From positions 1-64,000 of the forward strand of contig DHOU01000037.1 of NCBI GenBank assembly GCA_002409745.1: a DNA stretch of 64,000 nt, in the 5' to 3' direction. Below are positions 34,531 through 43,919 of the stretch, in pieces (positions within the stretch are counted from its first letter, which is position 1; every line of letters begins with the position of its first letter). The notes under the pieces were generated by a model. That model searched no databases and had not been told where the DNA came from. It was given only the letters and a program-made list of their open reading frames with translations. The DNA is from Bacteroidales bacterium UBA5382. Its GTDB lineage: Bacteria > Bacteroidota > Bacteroidia > Bacteroidales > Dysgonomonadaceae. The position numbers and the translations under genes were made by a program.

Positions 34531-35043
34531 ATGAGATTTATTTTATTATTAATCCTCGGGCTGTCACTAAGTTGGGCAGCCAATGCTCAAAGCGCCACCT
34601 ATAAGGTTGGTAAGACTGAGTATTATACCGGTAAACATTATTCGACGACAGGAAAACCGGTGGTAAAGCGCAGTCAAACGAATAAAAAGGAGTTTCTGAA
34701 GGGCAAAGGATATGACGAGGTGCCTGACGGTTATGAAATCGATCACATCATTCCGTTATCGAAAGGCGGGACGGATGATCCTTCCAATATGCAACTCTTG
34801 ACCAAAGAACAGCACGCGAAAAAGACTGCAAGGGAAAAATCGATGAATAGCAACTCTACCTATTCTACCTATCCACAATACAATTCTAATTCAACATCGA
34901 CCTCTTCGCCGAAATATAAATCGAATAGTACATTTTCAATGCCAAGCGGATCCTATAACGGTAAAACCATCCATACCGGCTCCAAAGGAGGAAAATACTA
35001 TATTAACAGCAACGGAAATAAAACGTATATTAAAAAGAAATAG
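34531..35043 (+). CDS. Secreted HNH nuclease with C-terminal basic domain
   Basis: A 170-residue protein with a signal peptide (MRFILLLILGLSLSWAANAQ). The HNH motif lies at 68-98: YEIDHIIPLSKGG (H72), N86 in DPSNMQLL and H95 in KEQHAKKT. A Ser/Thr/Asn-rich linker (105-140) follows. The last 30 residues (HTGSKGGKYYINSNGNKTYI) resemble the small basic adaptor domain known from chlorovirus proteins. The export signal on a nuclease suggests action outside the cytoplasm: DNA scavenging, or an antibacterial role. No immunity gene is evident next to it. Confidence 0.8.
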   Translation: MRFILLLILGLSLSWAANAQSATYKVGKTEYYTGKHYSTTGKPVVKRSQTNKKEFLKGKGYDEVPDGYEIDHIIPLSKGGTDDPSNMQLLTKEQHAKKTAREKSMNSNSTYSTYPQYNSNSTSTSSPKYKSNSTFSMPSGSYNGKTIHTGSKGGKYYINSNGNKTYIKKK

Positions 35044-35466
35044 ACGATTGTCGATAAACACAGAAAAGATATTGAAGGTGATAACGTCGGCAAAAAACGG
35101 GAAAATCTAACTAAAAAGACATGCGCAAGATACAACAAATATCGGAAATATCCCAAACATTACCCCTTTATCAGGAGTATATGGCTTTCTGTCGGGAGAA
35201 AGTCTCTGTCGCCGGCATCATCGCCGTTTCGGGAGCGGAGAAGCTACAGGTTTATCCCATCCTCTTCGAGTTGGAGCAGGAAAGGTGTTGATGGTCGAAG
35301 AGCGGGACTTCTGCGGTGCTCCCGTATCGGTAAAAATCTTCAACCTTTTCCTTTTCAATCAAAAAAAGTTGCCGGATAGTGCCATGACGGTTCCCGAACC
35401 AAATTATGATGAAATCCAAGATAAAAATAAAGCTCGATGTAGACGGAAAAATTGTATATTTGCAGT
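35044..35466. other. Gap with short coding-like fragments
   Basis: A 56-codon frame at 35121-35291 (MRKIQQISEISQTLPLYQEY) is followed at once by an overlapping frame (MVEERDFCGAPVSVKIFNLF) up to about 35460. The codon use looks like that of real genes and the two may be halves of one broken gene of unknown family. A TATATTTG box at 35455-35462 ends five bases before the next ATG. Confidence 0.4.
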
Positions 35467-36366
35467 ATGTTATATTACAGAAGAAAAATAATATTAGCTT
35501 TACTGGAAGTGTTTGACGGACAATTAACGGCAAAGAGTTTACAGAAGTATTTATTCCTGTTTACCCGTGTACAGTTGGTTAAAGCATTCGATTTTATACC
35601 TTATCGTTACGGTTGTTTCTCGTTTCAGGCTAATCAGGATTTGATCACGATGGAGAAATATGGTTATTTGAAAATAGCTGAGGAAGAGAATGGCCGATTT
35701 ATAAAACTAAAACAAAATGCAGAATATATGGAGATGCTCAATACGTCCGACCGTCAGGCATTACTCGATGTGAAAGCCGAATTCGGCTCGATGACCCAAA
35801 CGGATTTAATACGCTATACGTATCAAAAATATCCCTATTTTGCAATCAATAGTTCAATTGCCAATGAGTTGCTGTCGAAAGATGAATTAGCGTTAGTAGA
35901 AAAACAAAAACGCACAATAGCAGAATCACAGTTGTTTAGTATCGGTTACGAAGGCATTACGCTTGAAACATATATAAACAGGTTGATAATAAACGATGTG
36001 CGTGTATTGTGTGACGTACGCAAAAATGCTTATAGTCAGAAATACGGATTCTCGAAAAGCCAATTGCAAAAGGCCTGCACAGGCGTAGGTATTTATTATG
36101 TGCATGTGCCGGAATTAGGTATAGAATCAGAACTGCGACAAGAGTTGCATTCGCAAGCAGATTATGACCGTTTGTTTGAGAATTATGAAAAAACAACGCT
36201 GAAAAATAATCGAGAAGCTTTATTAAAAGTAAAGGCGTTGATTGAAAACTATGGACGAGTGGCTCTTACTTGTTTCGAGAAAAATCCGCATCAATGTCAT
36301 CGTTCACGTGTCGGCAAGGCATTGATGCAATTACCTGATATTCATTATTCGTTTAAACTCTTGTAA
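35467..36366 (+). CDS. DUF488-domain protein with N-terminal helical domain
   Basis: A 299-residue protein. The N-terminal 140 residues (ALLEVFDGQLTAKSLQKYLF, FIPYRYGCFSFQANQDL) resemble SocA/Panacea-like domains of toxin-antitoxin and phage-associated proteins. Residues about 155-299 form a DUF488 domain: LFSIGYEGITLETYINRL, VLCDVRKNAYSQKYGFSK, and the Cys-His end CFEKNPHQCHRSRVGKAL. The gene ends two bases before the frameshifted partner. Fused and paired forms like this occur in accessory islands. Function unknown; a link to nucleic acid or defence is inferred. Confidence 0.78.
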   Translation: MLYYRRKIILALLEVFDGQLTAKSLQKYLFLFTRVQLVKAFDFIPYRYGCFSFQANQDLITMEKYGYLKIAEEENGRFIKLKQNAEYMEMLNTSDRQALLDVKAEFGSMTQTDLIRYTYQKYPYFAINSSIANELLSKDELALVEKQKRTIAESQLFSIGYEGITLETYINRLIINDVRVLCDVRKNAYSQKYGFSKSQLQKACTGVGIYYVHVPELGIESELRQELHSQADYDRLFENYEKTTLKNNREALLKVKALIENYGRVALTCFEKNPHQCHRSRVGKALMQLPDIHYSFKLL

Positions 36367-36368
36367 AA

Positions 36369-37044
36369 ATGGCTTTAACGAAAGTTCTAATCACCGTCAA
36401 AACATATCCCACCTTATCGGAGAAATATGATGAGTTAGTCTGCACCGCCGGTTTTAGAGAGGATGGCTCTTGGATTCGCATTTTCCCGGTACCATTTCGT
36501 AAACTCGATTATCAGAATCAGTTCGAAAAATGGCAATGGATAGAAATTGATAACTGTTGCAAAAGATTCAAATGTTGGAACGTCATTAGCCATTGTAAAA
36601 CCTAAAGAGATTATCGATTTTATATGGATCCCTTGCGATAGGGAATGGAATAAACAGAAAATGGATAAGGTTATTGCCAACAAAGCCCAAGGGAGTTTAT
36701 TTGATGAGGATGAAACGCGGCTGGTTTTTAAAGTGGTGAAAAAATTACCTTATGAATTTTCTTACATTTTTACTACCGAAGATGGTAAGACAAGAACCAT
36801 AATGATTAAAGACTGGGAATTGGGCGCATTGTATTGGAAGTGTATTGAAAAAGCAAAAGGTAACGAAATTGAAGCCTGTCAAAAAGTAAAAGAGAAATAT
36901 TTGGACTATATGTGGTATCAACGTGATTTATATTTTTTTATGGGAACGACCAAACAATTTCATAATATTTCACCCAATCCGTTTATTATTATTGGTACAT
37001 TTTACCCTCCAAAAATAGACACGCAACAATTGTCATTTTTTTAA
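36369..37044 (+). pseudogene. Frameshifted partner of the DUF488 protein (dual-OB-like)
   Basis: ATG 36369 opens MALTKVLITVKTYPTLSEKY, with VCTAGFREDGSWIRIFPVPF, and stays in frame to about residue 60 (KWQWIEID). The continuation (VAKDSNVGTSLAIVKPKEII to the stop at 37044) is in the next frame. The switch lies near 36549-36560 and amounts to one extra base. Joined, the product is about 225 residues and matches a small protein family found beside DUF488 genes, for which a double OB fold has been proposed. It contains FFMGTTKQFHNISPNPFIII near its end. As sequenced it is broken. Confidence 0.65.
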
Positions 37045-37849
37045 AGTTTATACCCTGGTCGCCGAATCCCATATAAAGGAATTTGCCATGGAATCGCTCG
37101 AGAAGAAAGTGGATATTCCGGTGATAAGAGCTCACTTGTTAAAAGGTATAAATATGGAGGGCCTTGTAAAGTAATAAAGAAAATTATTTCGAAACTTGGG
37201 CGTAAGAATATGTTGGAAGCAGGCAGCTTTTTTATGAAATATATTTGATGCGATTGAGGTGGCGGCAAAATCGATTAATGCTCAAAACAAAATCAATGGT
37301 TACCAGAGACTTGTTGGAAGGGTAAGGCTAAATCAATTTGCCGAATTATTGAAAATGAAAGAAAAAGAAAAAGATATTCATCATACCAAGTCTTTCGATG
37401 AACTTCTTTTCATTGATACAATAGACTATGAAGTTGTAATTTTAGTATTCATTATGGTAATAGAATAAATATATGAGTCTCCAAACGAAAACGGAGTGGA
37501 GAAGGAACCGCTGCCGGAAATCAAGGAGTCGGAGTTTATAGACAATTCCGACCCGAACGAGGAGGAACGGCTACTGATCTCGTATGATCGACGATATCGC
37601 AACGAAAAACCCCGATGTGGTATTCGTGGCTATGGGATCACCCAAACAAGAGCTTTTTGGTCCTGTTTGCGGCAAGAGGTGTGTCGTTCGGTGCGACGTC
37701 GTCGGTAATAAGTTTATCTCTAAAAAAATTGCGTATTTTGTCAGTTTTTTTGCGCATTCTGTCTTTTCTTTCTCTCCGGTTCTCTCTACCTTTACCTTAA
37801 TTTTATGGAAAACGGAACGGGTTTGATAATTTATTATCCGGTTAAATTA
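37045..37849. other. Graveyard of gene fragments
   Basis: Several short protein-like pieces follow each other in different frames: VYTLVAESHIKEFAMESLEK (near 37046), INAQNKINGYQRLVGRVRL (37270s), EKEPLPEIKESEFIDNSDP (37496-37585), and a WecG-family piece IDDIATKNPDVVFVAMG (37584-37660). None has a full domain. This is the mark of repeated deletions or insertions. No intact gene, IS or tRNA is visible. Confidence 0.55.
37584..37660 (+). pseudogene. Internal fragment of a WecG/TagA glycosyltransferase gene
   Basis: About 25 codons including PDVVFVAMGSPKQEL match the central motif of the family (compare PDIVFVAMGSPKQEL in the intact wecG at 26.1 kb). Both sides pass into unrelated sequence. It is not an exact copy of the intact gene, so it may come from the gene whose 5' end lies at 25042-25344 or from another capsule locus. 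Confidence 0.7.
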
Positions 37850-38090
37850 CCGGCTGCGGCCGGATAATATTTTACATAACTGAAATCCATTCCGGCCGCA
37901 ACCGGAAGATCCTTTATATAACTGAAATCCATTTCGGCTACGGCCGGAAAGTTCTTTATATAACTGAAATCTATTCCGGCGATAACCGGGAAATATTTCA
38001 TAAGACTAAAATCTATTTCGGCGATGACCGGAAAGCACTTCACATGACTGAAGCCCTTTTCAGCTGTAACCGGCAAATATTTATTATAAT
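37850..38090. repeat. 42-bp tandem repeat array (five full units and a partial one)
   Basis: Units start near 37850, 37892, 37934, 37976 and 38018, with a partial unit from 38060. Each opens with CCGGC or TCGGC, carries a second CCGG about six bases further, then ends in a shared part around ataactgaaatc. On the minus strand the array keeps a frame open with a 14-residue period (FPVIAGIDFSYIKN-like), but as 42 is divisible by three one open unit makes all open, so coding is not shown. It lies directly upstream of the next gene. Confidence 0.85.
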
Positions 38091-38107
38091 AATTAAAAGG
38101 TGACGTT

Positions 38108-38815
38108 ATGAAAATCAATTTAAGTAAACAAACCAACGACGGGTTGGGAGCATTGGGTACTTCAACGGTGGAAGTGACCAAAACGAACGGACTGGAAGCA
38201 GCAGTTGCCAGTCCCGTATTTACAGTGTTGGAAACGGTGGTACCCGAGTATAATTCTAAAGTGCTCGATACTACCTATAGCGGACTCGGTCCGCAAGCGG
38301 CGGGTATTTTGCGGAAAAGCCGGAAAGAATTTACTTCCTTAAGCAAAATATTCAAATCGCTATCCGCCTTTCCTGGTACGGTAAAAGGTGAAGCGGCAGC
38401 AATACTCTATCAATTGAGTAAAGCGGTGGGAAATGTATATGCTAAAACGGCCGCTGAAGCCTACAATGCGCTTTTGACGTTTTCGAATCAGATCAATACT
38501 GAAGAGAACAAGGCGCATGTTACCACTGTAGGGACGGTAGAAGAAGTGGCGGCATTCACGAAATCGGTTACCGGTTTAGGTACCGTGAGGTTGGAGCAAA
38601 GCACGATAGATTCCGCGTTGCGGAGCGATCCTTCGGCTACATCCCTTCGGCCGCAACTGGAAGATGCTCTCAGGGATTACTTTTCTCTGCTTACGGGCAT
38701 GCGCAAACAAGCGGGTTGGGACAAGCTCTATAGCGATATCAACGAAGTCGTGGCGCAGGCAAAGCGCTCTGCCAGAAAAGGCGATAAGGAAGAAGAGGAA
38801 AAGGAAGCCGAGTAA
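38108..38815 (+). CDS. Uncharacterised Bacteroidetes protein
   Basis: A 235-residue protein without signal peptide or membrane segment. It is mostly helical by composition: ILRKSRKEFTSLSKIFKSL, AAAILYQLSKAVGNVYAKTA and RKQAGWDKLYSDINEVVAQA, ending in a basic then acidic tail (KRSARKGDKEEEEKEAE). The pattern is loosely like DUF6261 proteins of Bacteroidales; I am not sure of that. The 42-bp repeat array lies just ahead and may hold its control region. A terminator follows 19 bases after the stop. Confidence 0.65.
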   Translation: MKINLSKQTNDGLGALGTSTVEVTKTNGLEAAVASPVFTVLETVVPEYNSKVLDTTYSGLGPQAAGILRKSRKEFTSLSKIFKSLSAFPGTVKGEAAAILYQLSKAVGNVYAKTAAEAYNALLTFSNQINTEENKAHVTTVGTVEEVAAFTKSVTGLGTVRLEQSTIDSALRSDPSATSLRPQLEDALRDYFSLLTGMRKQAGWDKLYSDINEVVAQAKRSARKGDKEEEEKEAE

Positions 38816-38834
38816 AAGAGAATTTATAATAAAG

Positions 38835-38870
38835 GTGTCGCTTCTAGTGAATTATCATCAGGAGCGACAC
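38835..38870. terminator. Terminator hairpin between the convergent gene and atpG
   Basis: GTGTCGCT (38835-38842) pairs with AGCGACAC (38863-38870) over a 20-base loop. The T run on the plus side is broken (TCTTGGTTTT). It lies between two converging genes, 9 bases from the atpG stop, and may serve both directions. Confidence 0.6.
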
Positions 38871-38878
38871 TCTTGGTT

Positions 38879-39748
38879 TTATCCCTCTTTTCCGAACGAT
38901 CCGCCGACAATGTCGAGCAGCTCGTTGGTAATGGTTTGTTGTCGCAGTTTATTATATTGCAGGGTCAGTTCGTCGAGCAACTCGTTGGCATTGTCGGTCG
39001 CAATCTGCATCGCTACGGTACGGGCGGCCTGTTCCGATATGGCCGAATTGGCATGCACGAAATAGAGCCTTAACTTCAAGACCTTGGGGATGATCTCGTC
39101 GAGAAGAGTCTGTTTGTCCGGTTCGAAAATATAGTCGGTCGACGTTTCCTCCGTTTGCGTATCCGGCTCGATAGGCAGGAACGTTTCGCGCGTCAATATC
39201 TGCCTGCTCTTGCTTTGGTAGTGATGGTATATCAGTTCCACCTTGTCGATTTCCTCCGCCAGAAACAACGACAGGAGCTTTTCCGCCACTTGGCGCGCCG
39301 AGTCGTACGAAGGATGATCGGCCACCACCCGTTGCGCTTCCGCCTGGCCGGTGAGTTGCAGTTTCTTTACCGCGTTCTGTATTTTATTTCCGATAGGGTA
39401 GAGGAGGATGTTTTCCTTTCCCAGATGCGCATAAGAATCGACCGTGGTCTTCAGCGTTTCGATGATGTTGTCGTTAAACCGTCCCACCAATCCGGTGTTC
39501 GACGAGAAAGCCACAATAGCCACCCGCTTCACCTCGCGCCGGCGGGTAAACGGCGAAACAAAATCGTGATCGGCCTGCATCAACGTTTTCATCAAATGCG
39601 CCATCCTTTCTTCATAAGGACTCAGATTTTGAATGAGCCGCTGCATCTTCCTCAGTTTAGAGGAAGAGATCATCATCATGGCCGAGGTGATCTTATGCGT
39701 CGACCGCACCGACTGTATTCTTGATTTTATTTCCTTTAATGATGCCAT
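38879..39748 (-). CDS. atpG: ATP synthase gamma subunit
   Basis: A 289-residue central-stalk subunit that turns inside the alpha3beta3 head. The N-terminal helix MASLKEIKSRIQSVRSTHKITSAM with MVSS/AAK-like MMISSSKLRKM is the family signature, and the C-terminal helix has QIATDNANELLDELTLQYNKLRQQTITNEL in several shorter conserved pieces, ending in IVGG. It is the last gene of the ATP synthase operon, 15 bases behind atpA. Confidence 0.96.
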   Translation of the reverse strand: MASLKEIKSRIQSVRSTHKITSAMMMISSSKLRKMQRLIQNLSPYEERMAHLMKTLMQADHDFVSPFTRRREVKRVAIVAFSSNTGLVGRFNDNIIETLKTTVDSYAHLGKENILLYPIGNKIQNAVKKLQLTGQAEAQRVVADHPSYDSARQVAEKLLSLFLAEEIDKVELIYHHYQSKSRQILTRETFLPIEPDTQTEETSTDYIFEPDKQTLLDEIIPKVLKLRLYFVHANSAISEQAARTVAMQIATDNANELLDELTLQYNKLRQQTITNELLDIVGGSFGKEG

Positions 39749-39763
39749 TGTTACCGGTTCCTC

Positions 39764-41353
39764 TTAGTTTTGCAATTGTTTCACCGTATCGGCGGCTACT
39801 TTCCGTAAAATGGCGGTTATTTCGTCATTAAACTCGCCGTTTTTTAGTCGATCCAACACCGTCTCCTTGTGATTTACGTCGAGGGTGAAGAGGAATTGCT
39901 TTTCGAACTCCGATACTTTCCCTACGGGGATGTCGCGCAGCAAGCCTTCCGTACCGCAATAGAGCACGGCCACTTGTTTTTCCACGCTCATCGGCTGATG
40001 AAGCGGCTGGATAAGGAGTTGTTCGTTCTTTTTTCCCTTGTCGATGGTCATGGCCGTCACTTTGTCCATATCGCCGCCGAACTTGGTGAACGCGGCCAAT
40101 TCCTGATATTGCGCCTGATCCATTTTAAGGGTACCCGACACTTTCTTCATCGGTTTAATCTGGGCGTTACCCCCCACACGCGATACGGAAATACCGACGT
40201 TGATAGCCGGGCGTTTGCCTTGGTTGAACAAGTCCGTCTCGAGGAATATCTGTCCGTCGGTGATGGAGATGACGTTTGTCGGGATATAAGCCGATACGTC
40301 GCCCGCCTGGGTTTCGATAAGAGGCAATGCGGTGAGGGAGCCGCCGCCTTTCACTTTTCCTTTTAAACTGGGAGGAAGGTCGTTCATGTGTTCGGCCACT
40401 TCCTGCTGCGAAATAATACGCGCGGCGCGTTCGAGCAAGCGGGAGTGAAGGTAGAAGATATCACCCGGATAGGCTTCACGTCCCGAAGGGCGTCGAAGGA
40501 TGAGCGATACTTCGCGGTAAGCCACCGCCTGTTTCGAAAGGTCGTCGTAAACCACCAACGCGTTGCGTCCGGTGTCGCGGAAATATTCGCCGATGGCGGC
40601 GCCTACGAACGGCGCGTAATATTGCATCGCAGCGGGGTCGGAGCCATTCGCCGCAATCACCACCGTGTAGTCCATCGCTCCGTATTCCTTGAGCGTTTGA
40701 ACGGTCGATGCCACGGTCGAACCTTTTTGCCCTACGGCCACATAGATACAGTAAATAGGATTGCCGGCTTCGAAGTTAGCCCGTTGGTTGATAATCGTGT
40801 CGATGGCAATGCTGGTTTTCCCTGTTTGGCGGTCGCCGATGATGAGCTCGCGTTGTCCCAAACCGATAGGAGTCATCGAGTCGACGGCTTTGAGTCCGGT
40901 TTGGAGAGGAGTATCCACCGGTTGGCGGAACACCACGCCGGGTGCTTTCCGTTCCAGGGGCATCTCGAATAGTTCGCCGGTAACTTTCCCTTTCCCGTCG
41001 ATGGGCGTTCCCACGGTGTTGATCACCCGGCCCAACAGTCCTTCACCCGCCATAATCGAAGCCATGCGGTTGGTTCTTTTCACCGTGCTGCCTTCTCTTA
41101 TCTCGGCCGACGATCCCAACAATACGGCTCCCACATTATCTTCTTCCAGGTTCATCACAATCGCTTCCACTCCATTGTCGAAGCGCAGCAGTTCGTTGGC
41201 CTCGGCGTTATGCAATCCGTAAATGCGCACCACGCCGTCGCCCACCTGCATCACGACACCCGTTTCATCGAATTTGATATCGGTGCTGATCCCTTCGAGT
41301 TGCATGCGCAACACTTCGGATACTTCACTGGTCTTTATTACATTGTTCGACAT
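39764..41353 (-). CDS. atpA: ATP synthase alpha subunit
   Basis: The 529-residue non-catalytic nucleotide-binding subunit of F1. Walker A is [15 protein letters not shown] near 173-187. The conserved arginine finger lies in [12 protein letters not shown] near 375. [20 protein letters not shown] and [14 protein letters not shown] match the family closely. The N-terminal helix ([11 protein letters not shown]) replaces the usual longer DELTA-binding stretch. Located between atpH and atpG in the operon. Confidence 0.97.
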   Translation of the reverse strand: MSNNVIKTSEVSEVLRMQLEGISTDIKFDETGVVMQVGDGVVRIYGLHNAEANELLRFDNGVEAIVMNLEEDNVGAVLLGSSAEIREGSTVKRTNRMASIMAGEGLLGRVINTVGTPIDGKGKVTGELFEMPLERKAPGVVFRQPVDTPLQTGLKAVDSMTPIGLGQRELIIGDRQTGKTSIAIDTIINQRANFEAGNPIYCIYVAVGQKGSTVASTVQTLKEYGAMDYTVVIAANGSDPAAMQYYAPFVGAAIGEYFRDTGRNALVVYDDLSKQAVAYREVSLILRRPSGREAYPGDIFYLHSRLLERAARIISQQEVAEHMNDLPPSLKGKVKGGGSLTALPLIETQAGDVSAYIPTNVISITDGQIFLETDLFNQGKRPAINVGISVSRVGGNAQIKPMKKVSGTLKMDQAQYQELAAFTKFGGDMDKVTAMTIDKGKKNEQLLIQPLHQPMSVEKQVAVLYCGTEGLLRDIPVGKVSEFEKQFLFTLDVNHKETVLDRLKNGEFNDEITAILRKVAADTVKQLQN

Positions 41354-41401
41354 ACTTTTATCTCTATGCCTTGTGCCGAAACCCTTTTTTCGGCCGGGCT
41401 T

Positions 41402-41947
41402 TTAATTGTTTATTTCTTTCAATTCATTCTTGATGCGGCGCAACTGGCTGGCCACGCTCGCATCCCAACGGTTATCCCCTATTTGCAAGATGAAACCTCC
41501 CACTATCGAGGGATCTACCGCTTGCGTCATTTCCACCGTGCCGCCGGTCTGCTTCGCGATGATGGATTTCAGTCGCTCGTACACGCTCTTATCGGTATCG
41601 ACCGCAGTGGTGAGAGTCGCACTGAGGATGTGATTCTTATCTCTATATAAATCCTGAAAACGGAGAGCGATGTAGTGCAGTTTCTCAATCCGGTTGTTTT
41701 CGAGCAACAAATCGATGAACCGATCCCATGCTTCGGAAACTTCTCCGCCCGATGCCGTGAGAATGAGTTTTTTCTTTTCTGCCGGAGACAGTATCGGATT
41801 ATGCAGCGCCTCGCCGAAACGGGGTACTTCCCAAAACATTTGCGACAACATTTTTACGGCTTCATACACTTTGTCCTGCTCGCCCCGTTCTATGGCGTAG
41901 TCGAGCAAGGCAGTTGCGTATCGGGTTGAGATAAGTCCTGTATTCAT
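41402..41947 (-). CDS. atpH: ATP synthase delta subunit
   Basis: A 181-residue peripheral-stalk subunit linking F1 to the b subunits. The start MNTGLISTRYATALLDYAIE has the family RYA.AL pattern, and the C-terminal half has TAVDTDKSVYERLKSIIAKQ and DPSIVGGFILQIGDNRWDAS, the typical D-SIIGG-ird-D--DgSv motif. It lies 6 bases behind atpF and about 50 ahead of atpA. Confidence 0.94.
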   Translation of the reverse strand: MNTGLISTRYATALLDYAIERGEQDKVYEAVKMLSQMFWEVPRFGEALHNPILSPAEKKKLILTASGGEVSEAWDRFIDLLLENNRIEKLHYIALRFQDLYRDKNHILSATLTTAVDTDKSVYERLKSIIAKQTGGTVEMTQAVDPSIVGGFILQIGDNRWDASVASQLRRIKNELKEINN

Positions 41948-41953
41948 GCACTC

Positions 41954-42454
41954 TTACGATTTCGAGATTTCTATTTCATCCAATAGCCGGTCGATCATAT
42001 TCATCTGCTCTTCTTTGTTACCGATTTTCTCTCTCAGGATCTTTTCGGCCACCTCGATCGACAGCGATGCGATTTCGCTGCGAAGCGACTGTAAAGCGTT
42101 TTGCTTTTCCGCTTCGATTTGCTTGCGCGCTTCGGCTACTATTTTATCCGCTTCCAGTTTAGCGTTTGCTTTCGCTTCTTCCACCATCTTGGCGCGCGTC
42201 TGTTCCGTTGTTTGCAGAATTTGCATTTGTTCGGTACGCGTTTCCGAGAGCAAAGCTTCGCTGGTTGTTTTTACTTTCTCCAGTTCTTCGTGTGCTTCTT
42301 TTGCCGCCAGGAGCGAGCTGTCGATATACTCTTTCCGGTCGTTCACCGATTTTAAAATCACCGGGAATCCGAATTTGACGAGTATGAAAACGACCAACCC
42401 GAACGACAGCAGCATCCAAAACACAAGGCCCGGTTCAGGGGTAAGCAACGACAT
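41954..42454 (-). CDS. atpF: ATP synthase b subunit
   Basis: A 166-residue subunit with one membrane helix (FWMLLSFGLVVFILVKFGFPVI, shown in part; about residues 12-32) followed by a long charged coiled coil rich in Glu, Ala and Lys up to the end. This is the dimeric outer stalk holding F1 against rotation. It follows atpE by 12 bases. Only one b gene is present, as expected for non-photosynthetic bacteria. Confidence 0.94.
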   Translation of the reverse strand: MSLLTPEPGLVFWMLLSFGLVVFILVKFGFPVILKSVNDRKEYIDSSLLAAKEAHEELEKVKTTSEALLSETRTEQMQILQTTEQTRAKMVEEAKANAKLEADKIVAEARKQIEAEKQNALQSLRSEIASLSIEVAEKILREKIGNKEEQMNMIDRLLDEIEISKS

Positions 42455-42466
42455 CGTATTCCTTTT

Positions 42467-42842
<376 letters not shown>

Positions 42843-43919
42843 CTAATCAACTTTGTGCGGTTCCATGCGCGCCATCCCGATAAAAACGGCCGACAGCATC
42901 GTAAACACATAAGCTTGGATGTAAGCGACCAACAGTTCTACAAGGTTGATAAACACCGTGAATAAAACCGACACCACCGTCATCGACACGTTAATGGTCG
43001 TACCCAGTTTCACCGTTACAAAGATGATTGCCGTCAATCCCAATACGATGGAATGCCCCGCCATGATGTTGGCAAATAAACGAATCATCAAGGCAAAAGG
43101 TTTGGTGAAAAGACCGATCAATTCGATGGCCGGCATCAGAGGAATCGGCACTTTCAGCCAGGTAGGCACATCCGGCCAGAAAATATCCTTATAATATTCT
43201 TTCGTCCCCGTCAAGTTAATGATAAAGAAGGTGCACAAGGCCAATATCATCGTCACGGCGATGTTTCCGGTGACGTTCGCGCCGCCCGGGAAAATAGGCA
43301 CCAATCCTAAAATATTGTTCGTGAAAATAAAGAAGAACACCGTCAGCAAATAGGGGGCATACCGTGCATGGTCTTTCCCCACCGCGGGCTTGATAATATC
43401 TTCGTTAATCGATAAAATGAACATTTCCATCAGCCCGACAAACCCTTTTTTGCCTTCCATCGGATTTCTTTTCAACGATCGCGCCACGCTCATAATGATC
43501 AGCAGGAGTAACAGCGAAGAGATGATAAGCGATAACGCGTTTTTTGTCAATGAAAAATCCCAAGGCCGGATATCATTCCCCGCCGCATCTTTCTCGACAA
43601 TCTTGCCTGCGTATTTTCCTTCCGCAGCGATCGAAAAACCCCGGTATTCGCTATGCCCGTGATGGAACTGCGAGGACATGAAGACATTCCATCCGCTGTT
43701 CTCACTGTACAGGATTACCGGCAGGGAAATTGCGACGTGTTTATTTTTCCAACTGACAATGTGCCACTCGTATGCGTCGGCAAGATGTTCCAGAATCATC
43801 TCCTTTACATTCAAGTCTTCCCCGCCGTTCTCGGTCGGGGCGGCTGCCGCCTGTGCCGGTAGTGCGAGGGACGAGAGCAAAAGAACCGAACATAGTATTA
43901 TATAGAATCTCTGTTTCAT
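42843..43919 (-). CDS. atpB: ATP synthase a subunit with exported N-terminal extension
   Basis: A 358-residue membrane subunit forming the proton half-channels. The essential arginine is in PFALMIRLFANIMAGHS near 280. The N-terminal 120 residues are unusual against the E. coli type. They begin with a signal-peptide-like stretch (FYIILCSVLLLSSLALPAQA) and hold a soluble domain with HIVSWKNKHVAISLPVILY before the first core helix. This extension is typical for Bacteroidetes. It overlaps the upstream small membrane gene by ATGA. Confidence 0.95.
   Translation of the reverse strand: MKQRFYIILCSVLLLSSLALPAQAAAAPTENGGEDLNVKEMILEHLADAYEWHIVSWKNKHVAISLPVILYSENSGWNVFMSSQFHHGHSEYRGFSIAAEGKYAGKIVEKDAAGNDIRPWDFSLTKNALSLIISSLLLLLIIMSVARSLKRNPMEGKKGFVGLMEMFILSINEDIIKPAVGKDHARYAPYLLTVFFFIFTNNILGLVPIFPGGANVTGNIAVTMILALCTFFIINLTGTKEYYKDIFWPDVPTWLKVPIPLMPAIELIGLFTKPFALMIRLFANIMAGHSIVLGLTAIIFVTVKLGTTINVSMTVVSVLFTVFINLVELLVAYIQAYVFTMLSAVFIGMARMEPHKVD

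Noticed and set aside
37834-38181. 115-codon minus-strand frame with 14-residue repeats
   Set aside because: The 42-bp period alone keeps this frame open; it also overlaps the start of the better supported plus-strand gene. Treated as a repeat array.
39155-39724. Long plus-strand frames opposite the atp genes
   Set aside because: Antisense shadows of highly conserved ATP synthase genes, caused by base composition.
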